From: Campylobacter gracilis
GTDB lineage: Bacteria; Campylobacterota; Campylobacteria; Campylobacterales; Campylobacteraceae
Reading direction: 5' to 3'
Assembly (NCBI RefSeq): GCF_001190745.1
Contig: NZ_CP012196.1
Coordinates: 2,046,001-2,110,000, forward strand
DNA length: 64,000 nucleotides
Under the pieces are notes generated by a model. That model saw only the letters and a list, made by a program, of their open reading frames with translations, made no database searches and was not told the DNA's origin. Position 1 is the stretch's first letter. Each line of letters begins with the position of its first letter. Both the position numbers and the translations under genes were made by a program. Shown piece by piece: positions 9,739 to 18,424 of this stretch.

Positions 9739-10634
9739 AGCGCGAACTCCTTGTGCGATTTTACGTCGAAATTTAGCTCCGCATCCCAGACGATATGGCC
9801 TTTGCGGTGCGACCAGCAGCCTACGTTTACTGCAACGGCGATGACGCTTGGGTGGCGAGCGCAGTTTTCGATATGCACGCCCATGACCGAGCTTGTGCCG
9901 CTCATGCCTTGCGGGCCTAGGCCGATTTTATTGATGCCCTCTTCGAGCAGTTTTTCGGTTAGCGCGGCTCGGTCGTTTGGATTGCGCGAGCCTAGCGGTC
10001 TCATCAATGCTTTTTTAGATAGCAAGGATGCCACGTCGATCGAGGTGCCCACGCCTACGCCCACTAGCAGCGGCGGACAGGCGTTTATGCCGTAGCTGGT
10101 CATTATGTCCATAACGAATTTCACAACCCCCTCGTAGCCCATGCCAGGCATCAGCACGGTCGCCTTGCCGGGTAGGCTACAGCCGCCGCCCGCCATATAG
10201 GTGTGTATCTCGCACTCGCTGCTTTGCGGCACGATCTCCCAAAATACGCTCGGCGTGCCCTTGCCGACGTTTTTGCCGGTGTTGTACTCGTCAAATGTCT
10301 CGACGCTGTTGTGACGCAGCGGAGCCTCGCGCGTCGCTCGCAGTACCGCCTCTCGCAGCAGCTCCTCAAGCTCGCCGATGAGCGGGAAGTTCGCTCCGCA
10401 GCGCACGAAAAACTGGATCACGCCCGTATCCTGACAGGATGGACGGTCTAGCTGCTTAGCTAGGCGCTGGTTTTCAAACATCGTTTTGTAGATTTCTCTC
10501 GCTAGCGGCTGCGTCTCGCGCTCGGCGAGCTCGCTTAGCTTCGCCGTCACGTCGTCAGGCAACACCTTGCCCGTGTAGCCGACGAATTTCGCCATGACCT
10601 CTGTCATTTTTTGCACGGCTTTTTCTTTATCCAT
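9735..10634 (-). CDS. Class I fumarate hydratase (or L-tartrate dehydratase) alpha subunit
   Basis: A 299-residue catalytic subunit binding the oxygen-labile [4Fe-4S] cluster. Cysteines in [28 protein letters not shown] and ENCARHPS are at the expected cluster positions. The N-terminal part contains [23 protein letters not shown]. The start at 10634 is chosen because AAAAGGAGAAGCA precedes it; an upstream in-frame ATG at 10661 would only add nine residues. It overlaps the end of the DUF2809 gene by 8 bases. It works as a heterodimer with the next gene and links malate to fumarate, the acceptor exchanged by the Dcu carrier upstream. Confidence 0.92.
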   Translation of the reverse strand: MDKEKAVQKMTEVMAKFVGYTGKVLPDDVTAKLSELAERETQPLAREIYKTMFENQRLAKQLDRPSCQDTGVIQFFVRCGANFPLIGELEELLREAVLRATREAPLRHNSVETFDEYNTGKNVGKGTPSVFWEIVPQSSECEIHTYMAGGGCSLPGKATVLMPGMGYEGVVKFVMDIMTSYGINACPPLLVGVGVGTSIDVASLLSKKALMRPLGSRNPNDRAALTEKLLEEGINKIGLGPQGMSGTSSVMGVHIENCARHPSVIAVAVNVGCWSHRKGHIVWDAELNFDVKSHKEFAL

Positions 10635-11088
10635 TGCTTCTCCTTTTTTCAAATTTTTCATACACGCCCGCTAGGACGCAGCCCGCAGCGTAGCAGAGCA
10701 GGTCGGCAAAATCAAACGTCCCGCCGATCATTACTTTTAAAATTTTATTTTCTATGCCTAAAATTTGCACCGCACCAAAATACTGCGCAAGCTCCAAAGC
10801 CGCCGCAAACGCGAAAATTTTAAGCGCTAAATTTGACGGCGGCGCGGCAAATGCAGCCCGCGCCAAAGCGTAAAGCAAGATGACGGCCAAAATGTCGCCC
10901 GCGTAGTGGCGCAAAAAACCGCCTTTTACGCAGATCGCGATGTAAATTTCAGCCGCCAAAATCAAAACCGCCGCGGCTAAGAACGCTAGCCTCGTCCTCG
11001 CGCTTTGCCTAGTTTGCGGCTTTTGCTCGTGCCTTACTGCGTCCTTCGGCTCGTTTGGTTTTTGTTCTCTTAAATTTTCCTCTCGCAA
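10627..11088 (-). CDS. DUF2809-type small membrane protein
   Basis: 153 residues, starting at TTG 11088 behind AAAGGAAAGCG. A charged N-terminus (residues 1-32) is followed by four hydrophobic segments: about 34-52, 60-82, 88-105 and 122-140. The layout, with GGFLRHYAGDILAVILLYAL and a FDFADLLCYAAGC end, is that of DUF2809 proteins, whose function is unknown. It sits between larB and the fumarase genes and overlaps the latter, so it belongs to the operon. A membrane role tied to the substrates of the operon is possible but not shown. Confidence 0.75.
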   Translation of the reverse strand: MREENLREQKPNEPKDAVRHEQKPQTRQSARTRLAFLAAAVLILAAEIYIAICVKGGFLRHYAGDILAVILLYALARAAFAAPPSNLALKIFAFAAALELAQYFGAVQILGIENKILKVMIGGTFDFADLLCYAAGCVLAGVYEKFEKRRSNG

Positions 11089-11138
11089 CGCTTTCCTTTT
11101 AAATTTAGCCGTTAAATTTGACCCGCGCGGGCGTAAAT

Positions 11139-11885
11139 TTAGAGATGATTTATCAGGCTCGCGTTATATGCAGCGCCGAAACCGTTGTCGATATTTACAA
11201 CGCTCACGCCGTTTGCGCAGCTGTTTAGCATCGCTAGTAGCGCCGCCAGCCCGCCAAAGCTCGCTCCGTATCCCACGCTGGTGGGCACCGCGATCACGGG
11301 CACGCTCACGAGGCCCGCCAGTACGCTAGCTAGCGCGCCCTCCATGCCGGCTACCGCGATCACGACCTTTGCGCCGCGTATTTGCTCTAAATTTGCGATC
11401 AGTCTGTGCAGCCCCGCCACGCCCGCGTCGCTAAATTTACGCACGTCGTTGCCTAAAAATCTCGCCGTCTCGTATGCCTCCTCCACTACCGCGCCGTCGG
11501 CGGTGCCGGCAGAGACTATCGCGATGTAGCTTTGCGTGAGCGCGGGCTCTTTAAATTTGACGCTGATCACGCGGCCGCGAGCGTTAAACTCCGCCTGCGG
11601 CAGCGTCTCGCGCACCAGCCCAAAAACCCGCTCGTTCGTGCGCGTTATCAGGATATTTTGCCCTCTCGCGCCGATCGCACCAGCGATACGTAAAATTTCA
11701 TCATCAGTCTTGCCCTCGCCGTAGATCACCTCGCCCGCGCCGTTTCGCAGGGCGCGCTGGGTGTCGATCTTTGCGCAGCCCACGTCCTCGTAGGGGTAGT
11801 TTTTCAGGTATTTTAGCGCCTCTTGCTCACTCACGCGGCCGCTTTTTATCCCAGCAAAAAGCTCTAAAATTTCATCCTCTCTCAT
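11139..11885 (-). CDS. larB: LarB, pyridinium biscarboxylate synthase of nickel-pincer cofactor
   Basis: LarB carboxylates and hydrolyses nicotinic acid adenine dinucleotide to start nickel-pincer nucleotide synthesis. About 248 residues. The N-terminal part has GRVSEQEALKYLKNYPYEDVG and DTQRALRNGAGEVIYGEGKT; the C-terminal AIR-carboxylase-like domain has AGTADGAVVEEAYETARFLG, AGVAGLHRL, VAGMEGALASVLAGLV and PTSVGYGASFGG. I prefer the ATG at 11885, which sits 8 bases after AGAGGA, over the ATG at 11894, which abuts it. It overlaps the end of larE by 14 bases. Family assignment is secure. Confidence 0.95.
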   Translation of the reverse strand: MREDEILELFAGIKSGRVSEQEALKYLKNYPYEDVGCAKIDTQRALRNGAGEVIYGEGKTDDEILRIAGAIGARGQNILITRTNERVFGLVRETLPQAEFNARGRVISVKFKEPALTQSYIAIVSAGTADGAVVEEAYETARFLGNDVRKFSDAGVAGLHRLIANLEQIRGAKVVIAVAGMEGALASVLAGLVSVPVIAVPTSVGYGASFGGLAALLAMLNSCANGVSVVNIDNGFGAAYNASLINHL

Positions 11886-12654
11886 ACAAAACATCCTCTC
11901 TAAGCCCCTTTAGATCGAGCGTCACATCAGCAGCGCCGAGTGAGACGAGCTGCCTAACGATGCTTTTAAATTTCGCGTCGTTTAGAAAGCTTTGCATGCT
12001 AGAAAAGGGCATTTGCAGCTTTATATTTTTGCGGTCGCACCGCGCTCGGACGTTTGTGTAGCCGCTTGCGATGAGCAGATTTTCCGCCGCTTCGATCAAA
12101 TTTAGCTCGCTCTCATCGATCTTGCGCCCGTGCGGCAGGCGCGTTAGCAAGCACGCATAGCCGGGCTTTTCGGCGGTGGGCAAGCCCAGCTCGCGCGATA
12201 GCTCGCGGATTTCTGATTTGGTTAAATTTATTAGCGGCGAGAGCACGCCTAGCTCCTCTTTCGCTTTGAGCCCGGGGCGGTGTTCACCCAGATCGTCTCG
12301 GTTCGTGCCGTCTGCGACGTGGCTAAAGCCAAGCTCGCGGGCGCGCTCGATCAGCCTCGAAAACACGGCTTTTTTGCACAGATAGCAGCGGTTTTCGGGA
12401 TTGTCTTTGATCCTCTCCGCAACGCTGAGTTCTAAAATTTCGTGTCTGATGCCGTAGATGCTAGCAAATTCCACGGCTTCGGCGATCTCGCGCGAGGACA
12501 TGTAGGGCGATCTTATCGTTATGCCGATCGCTCGCGCACCCAGCGCATCGTGCGCCGCGCGCAGTAGCAGAGAGCTGTCCACACCGCCGCTAAATGCGAC
12601 TGCTAGCTCGCCCAGCCCGCGCAGATCAGCCTTTAGTTTTTCTAGTTTCGTCAT
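11872..12654 (-). CDS. larE: LarE, sulfur insertase of nickel-pincer cofactor
   Basis: ATP-dependent enzyme that activates the biscarboxylate by adenylation and supplies sulfur for the pincer. 260 residues, PP-loop ATPase: AFSGGVDSSLLLRAA with the SGGVDSS loop at residues 22-28. In Lactiplantibacillus LarE the sulfur donor is a sacrificial Cys (Cys176); here Cys168 in GYACLLTRLPHG is at the matching place. Two further cysteines (RCYLC, residues 90-93) are seen, but there is no obvious three-cysteine cluster of the [4Fe-4S] LarE subtype. It overlaps larC by 29 bases. Confidence 0.95.
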   Translation of the reverse strand: MTKLEKLKADLRGLGELAVAFSGGVDSSLLLRAAHDALGARAIGITIRSPYMSSREIAEAVEFASIYGIRHEILELSVAERIKDNPENRCYLCKKAVFSRLIERARELGFSHVADGTNRDDLGEHRPGLKAKEELGVLSPLINLTKSEIRELSRELGLPTAEKPGYACLLTRLPHGRKIDESELNLIEAAENLLIASGYTNVRARCDRKNIKLQMPFSSMQSFLNDAKFKSIVRQLVSLGAADVTLDLKGLREDVLYERG

Positions 12655-13867
12655 AGATTTTTAGCGCCTCTTTTCGCACACGCTCTATCGTCGTGTCGTG
12701 CGCGAGCGCCGCGGCCTTGCACTCGTCAAATTCGGGCTTTGCTTTTTGCGTTTGGCCGCTGCCAGAAATCTTAAGTCCTATCTCGCCGAATTTCGTCTGC
12801 ACCCGTGCAAACTCGCGCTTTAGCTCGATTTTAGCAATCTCTACCTCGCGAACGCCGATCGCGGTGGTGTGGGTAAATATCAGATCCTTTAAATTTTGCG
12901 CGTCCTGCTTGCTGCACAGCGCGTTTAGCTCAAAACCCATGCGCCCCTTTTTCATAAAAATAGAGCGGCTAAACACGTCCAGCGCGCCATTTTCTCGCAA
13001 AATTTCGCACGCAAGCGCAAAGCTCTCGGCGTCCATATCGTCGATGTTTGTGGAGATCAGAATTTGCTTGCAAACTGTGCTGCATCCAGCCTGCGTGCTT
13101 AAATTTGACTCGCCGCTTTCGTCGCTTAAATGCGACTCGCAGATCATCGCGCGAAGCACGTTTGCAAAGCCCGCGGCATCTTTGTCGCCCGCGCCGTAGC
13201 CGATCTTTTCGATCCTAAAGCTCGCGCCGTCTGTAAACTCGTCCGCACAGGCCTTTAAAATCGCCGCACCCGTGGGCGTAGTCATCTCAAAATTTGCGCG
13301 TCCGAGGCTTACGGGCACGCCTTTTAAAATTTCGCAAACGGCTGGCGCAGGCACGCTAAGTGCGCCGTGATCGCAGAGCGCTACGCCGCCACCGAGCTCG
13401 ATTTTGGAGCTTACGACGCGCGAGACGCCGAGTTTTTCAAAAAGATATTCGATGCAGATCGCCGCGCCAGCGACGTCGGCGATGCTATCTATCGCGCCGA
13501 TTTCGTGAAAATGCACCCGCTCTACCTCTGTGCCGTGAACTTTGGCTTCGGCCTGCGCGATCGTGCGAAATATCGCGCCCGCTCTTTGCTTGCAGCTCCG
13601 GCTTAAATTTGAACTTTCTAAAATTTGCCTGATACCCGCGTAGCTTCTGGCGTGAGGCTGCGATTTTAGCGGCACGACGTCGATTTTTGTCGCGGCGATG
13701 CCGTTTTTTAGCACGTTCTTGCGCTCTAGCTTAAATTCGCCGGCTAAATTTAACTTCTCTAGCTCGGCGCAAAGATAGTCAAAATCCACTCCGAGCTCCA
13801 CCAGAGCGGCCAAGTTCATATCGCCGCTGACGCCCGCGCTCGCGTCGTAATATAAAATTTTAGCCAA
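12626..13867 (-). CDS. larC: LarC, nickel insertase of nickel-pincer cofactor (single ORF)
   Basis: CTP-dependent cyclometallase that inserts nickel into the pincer. 413 residues beginning at TTG 13867 (SD TAAGG inside the larA stop region). Seen: YYDASAGVSGDMNLAALVELG, then HARSYAGIRQILE, VHFHEIGAIDSIADVAG, PTPTGAAILKA-type TTPTGAAIL, and the C-terminal STNIDDMDAESFALACEIL. In Lactiplantibacillus plantarum larC is split and joined by ribosomal frameshifting; here it is one continuous frame, so no frameshift is needed. It has a Ser-rich insert near residues 240-255 (SHLSDESGESNLSTQAG). Confidence 0.94.
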   Translation of the reverse strand: MAKILYYDASAGVSGDMNLAALVELGVDFDYLCAELEKLNLAGEFKLERKNVLKNGIAATKIDVVPLKSQPHARSYAGIRQILESSNLSRSCKQRAGAIFRTIAQAEAKVHGTEVERVHFHEIGAIDSIADVAGAAICIEYLFEKLGVSRVVSSKIELGGGVALCDHGALSVPAPAVCEILKGVPVSLGRANFEMTTPTGAAILKACADEFTDGASFRIEKIGYGAGDKDAAGFANVLRAMICESHLSDESGESNLSTQAGCSTVCKQILISTNIDDMDAESFALACEILRENGALDVFSRSIFMKKGRMGFELNALCSKQDAQNLKDLIFTHTTAIGVREVEIAKIELKREFARVQTKFGEIGLKISGSGQTQKAKPEFDECKAAALAHDTTIERVRKEALKIYDETRKTKG

Positions 13868-13869
13868 GC

Positions 13870-15120
13870 CTAGGCCTTAGGCACCGTCATCGAGCCAAAC
13901 GGCAGGATGATGATCTTCGCGTCTGCGCCCTTTTGCGCGAGCGCGTCGTCCACCGCCTTTTGGATGTCATGATACGGCTTTAGGTGTACGGCTCGCATCT
14001 CATCATCGCTTAGGTCGCTCACCGCCCAGGTCTGCGCCCAGAGCGAGATTTCGGCCATTTTAGCGGCTTTGTGATAGCCGAGCTTAAAGCCCGCGCTGAT
14101 CTTTTCTAGTACCTTTTTAGGCGTATCGGCGGAAGCCATCAGATCAAAAAACGGCTTTGGTCCGATGCCGGTGCGGCACTTTGCGACCATTATTAAAATT
14201 CCATCCTGCGCGAGTGCTAGTTTGCCGTTATCTAGGGCTTTTTGCGCCTGATAGAGATCGACGTCCATCGGATAGGGCGCGACCGAGATCACGATATCTG
14301 CCTTGCGCGGGATATTTACGCAAAAGACCTCGTCTGCCTTTTTCACGCAGTCGTAAAAGCTGTCGTTCAAATCGCCCGCGCTTGCGTAATACACGCCGTG
14401 CTCGCTGTCAAGCACCGTCTGAATCGAAAAAACATCGATATGCGCAAGAACTTTCATCGCATCGATCATATCCTCGTGCACGGGGTTGCCCTCTAGTCGC
14501 AGAGCTTGTGCGTCGGAGCTAAGGGCTAGTTTGTGGTTTTGCGTGATGCTCTCGTACGATGCGGTGCCCGGCAAAAAGGCCTTTCTACCGCCCGTGTAGC
14601 CCGCGAAATAGTGCGGCTCGACCGAGCCTATGACGATTACCTTTTTGGCTTCTGCTACGATTTTGTTTAGATACATCTGCGTGCCGTTTTTTGACTCGCC
14701 TAAAAACACCATCTCGTCGTGCTTGGAGTCGTGATCGTGAACTTCGTTTTTGGCTCTGATCTCCGCGTAAATTTCTTTGCCGAAGATCATCTCGTACTCA
14801 TCGAGCGAGCACTGCCTGTGGCAGCCGGTGGCGATGATGAAAATTTTATTTTTCTCGCGGATTTTTGGGTAAATTTGCTTTAAAATTTTTGCCGTCGGCG
14901 TAGGTCTCGTGCCGTCGTTTACGATGATAACGATCTTTTGCTCGCCCGCGATAAACTCGTCAAAGCTTTTTTGATTTATCGGATTTGCCAGAGCCTTTGC
15001 GATGAGCGCCGTTTCGTCAAATTTAGCCACGGGGTTTGGATCGAAAACGCCGAGCAAATTTTTCTCGTTTATCTCTAGATTTAGATGATCATCTTTGCCG
15101 TATGCGATAGGGATTTGCAT
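13870..15120 (-). CDS. larA: LarA-family nickel-pincer 2-hydroxyacid racemase
   Basis: 416 residues, lactate racemase family (LarA and LarA homologues), which interconverts D/L 2-hydroxyacids by hydride transfer on a lysine-tethered nickel pincer. All key positions are found with the right spacing: His101 (GCHR), His170 and Lys180 (EPHYFAGYTGGRK) and His196 (NHK), matching His108, His174, Lys184 and His200 of the Lactiplantibacillus enzyme. AGGAGGCAGAT precedes the ATG. It is first in an operon with larC, larE, larB and fumarase, and next to a dicarboxylate carrier; this suggests malate or another dicarboxylic hydroxyacid rather than lactate (inference). The lar-type name is by family, not by substrate. 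Confidence 0.93.
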   Translation of the reverse strand: MQIPIAYGKDDHLNLEINEKNLLGVFDPNPVAKFDETALIAKALANPINQKSFDEFIAGEQKIVIIVNDGTRPTPTAKILKQIYPKIREKNKIFIIATGCHRQCSLDEYEMIFGKEIYAEIRAKNEVHDHDSKHDEMVFLGESKNGTQMYLNKIVAEAKKVIVIGSVEPHYFAGYTGGRKAFLPGTASYESITQNHKLALSSDAQALRLEGNPVHEDMIDAMKVLAHIDVFSIQTVLDSEHGVYYASAGDLNDSFYDCVKKADEVFCVNIPRKADIVISVAPYPMDVDLYQAQKALDNGKLALAQDGILIMVAKCRTGIGPKPFFDLMASADTPKKVLEKISAGFKLGYHKAAKMAEISLWAQTWAVSDLSDDEMRAVHLKPYHDIQKAVDDALAQKGADAKIIILPFGSMTVPKA

Positions 15121-15148
15121 ATCTGCCTCCTGTGTGGAATTTGGCGGG

Positions 15149-15154
15149 ATTATA
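15149..15154 (-). promoter_or_regulatory. Candidate -10 box of the larA operon
   Basis: TATAAT on the minus strand in GTTATAATCCCGCC, about 29 bases before the larA ATG. It implies that the lar-fum genes can be transcribed independently of dcu. Confidence 0.65.
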
Positions 15155-15260
15155 ACGTAAATTTTATTTAAAACGATTTAGCCTCGCGCGGGTTATGAAC
15201 GGAATTTAGAAAGCTTTAGAATTTAAAAATTTTAAAAGCCGCTGGAGTTTGAAATTTAAA

Positions 15261-15285
15261 GCTCGCGAGCCGTCTGCCCGCGAGC
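15261..15285 (-). terminator. Hairpin after dcu
   Basis: GCTCGCG at 15261-15267 pairs with CGCGAGC at 15279-15285. On the minus strand it comes just after the dcu stop and is followed by TTTAAATTTC, a weak intrinsic terminator or an RNA-processing stem separating dcu from the lar operon. Confidence 0.6.
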
Positions 15286-15292
15286 ATAACTA

Positions 15293-16960
15293 TTATAAAT
15301 AGCCGTAAAGATGTGCAAGCACAAAACCCACACCGCAAGCAGTAAGAACGCCGATCAAGCCAGGGAAAATGAAGCTATGGTTGATGACGAATCTACCGAT
15401 ATGCGTAGTGCCCGAGCGGTCGAACTGGATCGCCGCAAGATCACTTGGATAAGTAGGTAGGATATAGTATCCGTAGCAAGCCGGTGCAAACGCGATTATT
15501 AGACCCGGATCGATGCCGATAGTGACAGCAAGCGGAACGAAGGTCGCGATAGCCGCGGCTTGGGAATTTAAAAATTTACTGATGAGCAAAGAGACGATGA
15601 TGTAGGTCCACGGATAGGCCTTAACGACCTCGCCGAGAGACGCTTTAAGCATCTCGATATGGGCGGTAAACATAGTCTCTGCCATCCATGAAATTCCATA
15701 AATGGCTACGAGCGCGATCATACCGCTATGAAAAATTTCGTTTTTAGCGATATTGCCCGCTTTGATACCCGAAGCAATCATCATGATGGACGCCGCTAAG
15801 AGCATGAAAATTTGAATGGTTAAGACCATATTTAAATTTGTGGTCTTTTTCATAGTATCTTTTACGACTATACTTGCGTTTGCGATGCTTTCGCTCTTAT
15901 CGCCTGTCGTGATGACGACGTTTCCGTCTTGAGAGACGATGCTTTGGGTAAGCTTTTTATCTTTGTCGTAAATTTCGACGCTATTAAATTTCGTCGCATC
16001 TTTGGCTTTAGACTCTTTGACGTTTGAGACGACCTTGCCGCCGTCTACCATGGAGATGACCTGACCATCTTTGATCGTGATATTTTTGACCATTTTTTTA
16101 TCGACGATGATCTCTACGGATTTGCCCGGGACATTTTTAGTCCACGCAGGACGCAAGCTTTTTTCGTAACCTAAAACCGCAACTAGCGCAATAGTGGCTA
16201 AGAATATCCACATGCAGATCCACTTAATCCTAGGAAGCTTTTGACCTAACAAGGTCGTGCTTTCGCCGTAGATATATTTTTTCTGCTCTGGATCTTTGAT
16301 CTTTTCTTGAAATTCCGGATCTTTATCTAGATCTTTACCTCTAAAAATCGACCACGTTCCGATCGCAAGCATACCGATGAAAGTAGAAGGGATTGTTAAT
16401 TTAAGTAGATCCAAATACGTACTAAAGCCCTCGATATGCACGCCTTGACCTAGTAAGATCGCGACCATCGAAACGCCGGCAACCGAAACGGGGCTAGCGA
16501 TGATAGCAAGCTGCGAGGAGATCGTAGAAGCAGCCATCGGGCGCTCAGGGCGAATCCCGTTTTTAATAGCTACGTCATAGATGATCGGAAGCAGCGTATA
16601 GACGGTATGTCCCGTTCCACATAAGATTGTAAGCGTCCACGCAACAGTTGGAGCGATGATACAAACCATCTTTGGATGCTTACGAAGCAATTTCTCCGCT
16701 ATTTGAAGCATTACATCAAGCCCTCCCGTAGCCTGTAGCGTTGCACTTGCTACGACAACTGCGAGGATAGTTAAAATAACGTCCACTGCCGGCTTACCCG
16801 GCTCTAATCTAAATCCAAACACTAAGATCACTAAGCCTATACCGCCTAGAATTCCCAGCGCCATACCGCCTTTTTTAGCACCATAAAACAAACAGCCCAA
16901 GACTATAATGAGCTGCAAAAAGAATTGAGTGCTTTCAGACAAACTTGTCAGAAACTCCAT
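15293..16960 (-). CDS. dcuB: Anaerobic C4-dicarboxylate transporter, Dcu type, with long periplasmic-type insert
   Basis: 555 residues; Dcu carriers exchange fumarate, malate or aspartate against succinate in anaerobic respiration. The N-terminal half ([56 protein letters not shown]) and the C-terminal half ([39 protein letters not shown]) are those of DcuA/DcuB. E. coli DcuA and DcuB are about 433-446 residues; the excess is a hydrophilic Lys/Asp/Val-rich stretch at residues 271-375, between two hydrophobic segments. Start: GAAGGAGAAACT before the ATG. DcuA versus DcuB is not certain. It lies upstream of the larA operon on the same strand. Confidence 0.9.
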   Translation of the reverse strand: MEFLTSLSESTQFFLQLIIVLGCLFYGAKKGGMALGILGGIGLVILVFGFRLEPGKPAVDVILTILAVVVASATLQATGGLDVMLQIAEKLLRKHPKMVCIIAPTVAWTLTILCGTGHTVYTLLPIIYDVAIKNGIRPERPMAASTISSQLAIIASPVSVAGVSMVAILLGQGVHIEGFSTYLDLLKLTIPSTFIGMLAIGTWSIFRGKDLDKDPEFQEKIKDPEQKKYIYGESTTLLGQKLPRIKWICMWIFLATIALVAVLGYEKSLRPAWTKNVPGKSVEIIVDKKMVKNITIKDGQVISMVDGGKVVSNVKESKAKDATKFNSVEIYDKDKKLTQSIVSQDGNVVITTGDKSESIANASIVVKDTMKKTTNLNMVLTIQIFMLLAASIMMIASGIKAGNIAKNEIFHSGMIALVAIYGISWMAETMFTAHIEMLKASLGEVVKAYPWTYIIVSLLISKFLNSQAAAIATFVPLAVTIGIDPGLIIAFAPACYGYYILPTYPSDLAAIQFDRSGTTHIGRFVINHSFIFPGLIGVLTACGVGFVLAHLYGYL

Positions 16961-17254
16961 AGTTTCTCCTTCAGTAAAATTTAAAACAAACTTTGGCGAT
17001 TATACTAACTTTTTATTTAAACAAAATTAAAGGAGCATTACGAATTGTAAAAATCTGTCAAAATAAAAATTTACTGAAATTATAATTTTAAAGCGGAATT
17101 TATATAACGAAATGCGAAATAAAATTTCACTTAGAGCTGTTTTATATCATAGAATTTCGCAACTTTTAAGAAAACTTAGAATTCCATTATAGCTCAAGCT
17201 TTAAACCGATTTTTAAGCCTTGGGGTAGTATCATTTCGCAAAGAGCGGATTAAG
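16961..17254. other. Divergent control region between dcu and the nos cluster
   Basis: About 294 bp, strongly AT-rich, shared by the minus-strand dcu gene and the plus-strand nos cluster. A good dcu -10 box is listed separately. For the nos side I see no confident -10 box. I found no perfect FNR/CRP-like inverted repeat by eye, although anaerobic regulation would be expected. Confidence 0.5.
16999..17004 (-). promoter_or_regulatory. Candidate -10 box of dcu
   Basis: TATAAT on the minus strand within AGTTAGTATAATCGCC, about 39 bases upstream of the dcu ATG, preceded by an AT-rich tract. Confidence 0.65.
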
Positions 17255-18412
17255 ATGAATTTTAAAAAATTTTGTATTGCCTTTTTGATTTGTTTATCGC
17301 AGATGGCAGCAGCTGATAGCTTTGATCTAAACGCCACGCTGCGTCTGGGTGCATTCGACGCAAGCTCGCACCGACTGCTTTTATGCGGCAGTGGCGGCGA
17401 GCTTAGGATGTTTGATACTGCTAAATGGAATGTGGAGTTCGCGCAAAAATACAGCGATAATGAAATTACGGCTCTAAATTTCAAAAACGGCAAAATTTAT
17501 CTAGCTTGGGGCGGGGCCGAAATCGCGGTGCTAAACGATAGACTAAAGTTTTTACGCACGCTTAAGACGGGGCGTAGCGGCACAGCCCAAATAGATGCGA
17601 TCTATGCCGCAAAAGACGCGATTTACGCGGTAGTAGATAAGAATCAACTAATAAGATTAGACGAATACCCTGATAACAGCGCGGATGGCGGCTACGCCCC
17701 AGGTGAGAATTCCACCGCGAACGGGCAATCTTTAAATAAAAATTCCGCCCCAGATGGGCTGCGCGGAATTTCGTTTCATTACGGCAGGATCAATGCCGTT
17801 AGCCTGGGCGCTAACGGACTTTGCGTCGCAAGCTGGAACGGCGTAGCCTGTTTTAGCGCAGATCTTGTCGCGACTAAATTTAGCGGCATCGATACAGCGC
17901 CTAATCGCGCCGCGCAGGGAGAGCTTGGTAGCGTGAAATTTAAAGATGCAGAATTTAATAGCACGAGAATCGTGCAAGGCTCCGAGCAAAACGAAACAAA
18001 AGCTGGCGGCGCAAAGAGTGCGGAATTTCAAGGCTTAGAATTCAAAGGCGCAAAATTTCAAGACGAGGGGCTTAAAACTCAAAGCGAAATTTCAGCCGAA
18101 GCTGGCGATAAAAATTTAAGCGGCTCTATCATCACTGCGCTTGCAGACTGCGACGGGACGCTATTTGCAGGCGATATAGAGGGGAATTTTATAAATTTAA
18201 AAAGCGGCGAGCGCAAAAGCGTGGGCTCTTGGATCAAATCCATCGTGTGCGCCCGCGGCACGCAGTTTATCGCTACTAAAGATAAAATTTACGAAAATCA
18301 AAAAGTAGGATTAAAGGAGGTTGTGGATTTAAAAAGCGAATTTTTAGCGATGTACGCAGACGGGGAAGCGATCCTCGTAGTCAGCAAATCAGGTAAAATT
18401 TTAAAATTCTAA
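17255..18412 (+). CDS. Periplasmic beta-propeller-like protein preceding nosZ
   Basis: 385 residues with a Sec signal peptide (MNFKKFCIAFLICLSQMAAA). The mature part has short repeated blades of WD40/quinoprotein style, for example GSGGELRMFDTAKW, ITALNFKNGKIYLAWGGAEI and IKSIVCARGTQFIATKDKIY. It resembles the NapL-type accessory of epsilonproteobacterial nitrate reductase loci in layout; function unknown. It ends 12 bp before nosZ on the same strand and is probably its first co-transcribed gene. Two linkers are low in complexity: residues about 145-170 (GENSTANGQSLNKNSAPDG) and 228-290 (rich in EF/KF and N-S). Both are built from AATTCC/AAATTT codon blocks also common in the spacers. Confidence 0.7.
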   Translation: MNFKKFCIAFLICLSQMAAADSFDLNATLRLGAFDASSHRLLLCGSGGELRMFDTAKWNVEFAQKYSDNEITALNFKNGKIYLAWGGAEIAVLNDRLKFLRTLKTGRSGTAQIDAIYAAKDAIYAVVDKNQLIRLDEYPDNSADGGYAPGENSTANGQSLNKNSAPDGLRGISFHYGRINAVSLGANGLCVASWNGVACFSADLVATKFSGIDTAPNRAAQGELGSVKFKDAEFNSTRIVQGSEQNETKAGGAKSAEFQGLEFKGAKFQDEGLKTQSEISAEAGDKNLSGSIITALADCDGTLFAGDIEGNFINLKSGERKSVGSWIKSIVCARGTQFIATKDKIYENQKVGLKEVVDLKSEFLAMYADGEAILVVSKSGKILKF

Positions 18413-18424
18413 GAAAGGATTAGT

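Noticed and set aside
12626-13867. Programmed frameshift in larC as in Lactiplantibacillus
   Set aside because: larC is a single continuous frame here, so no frameshift is required.
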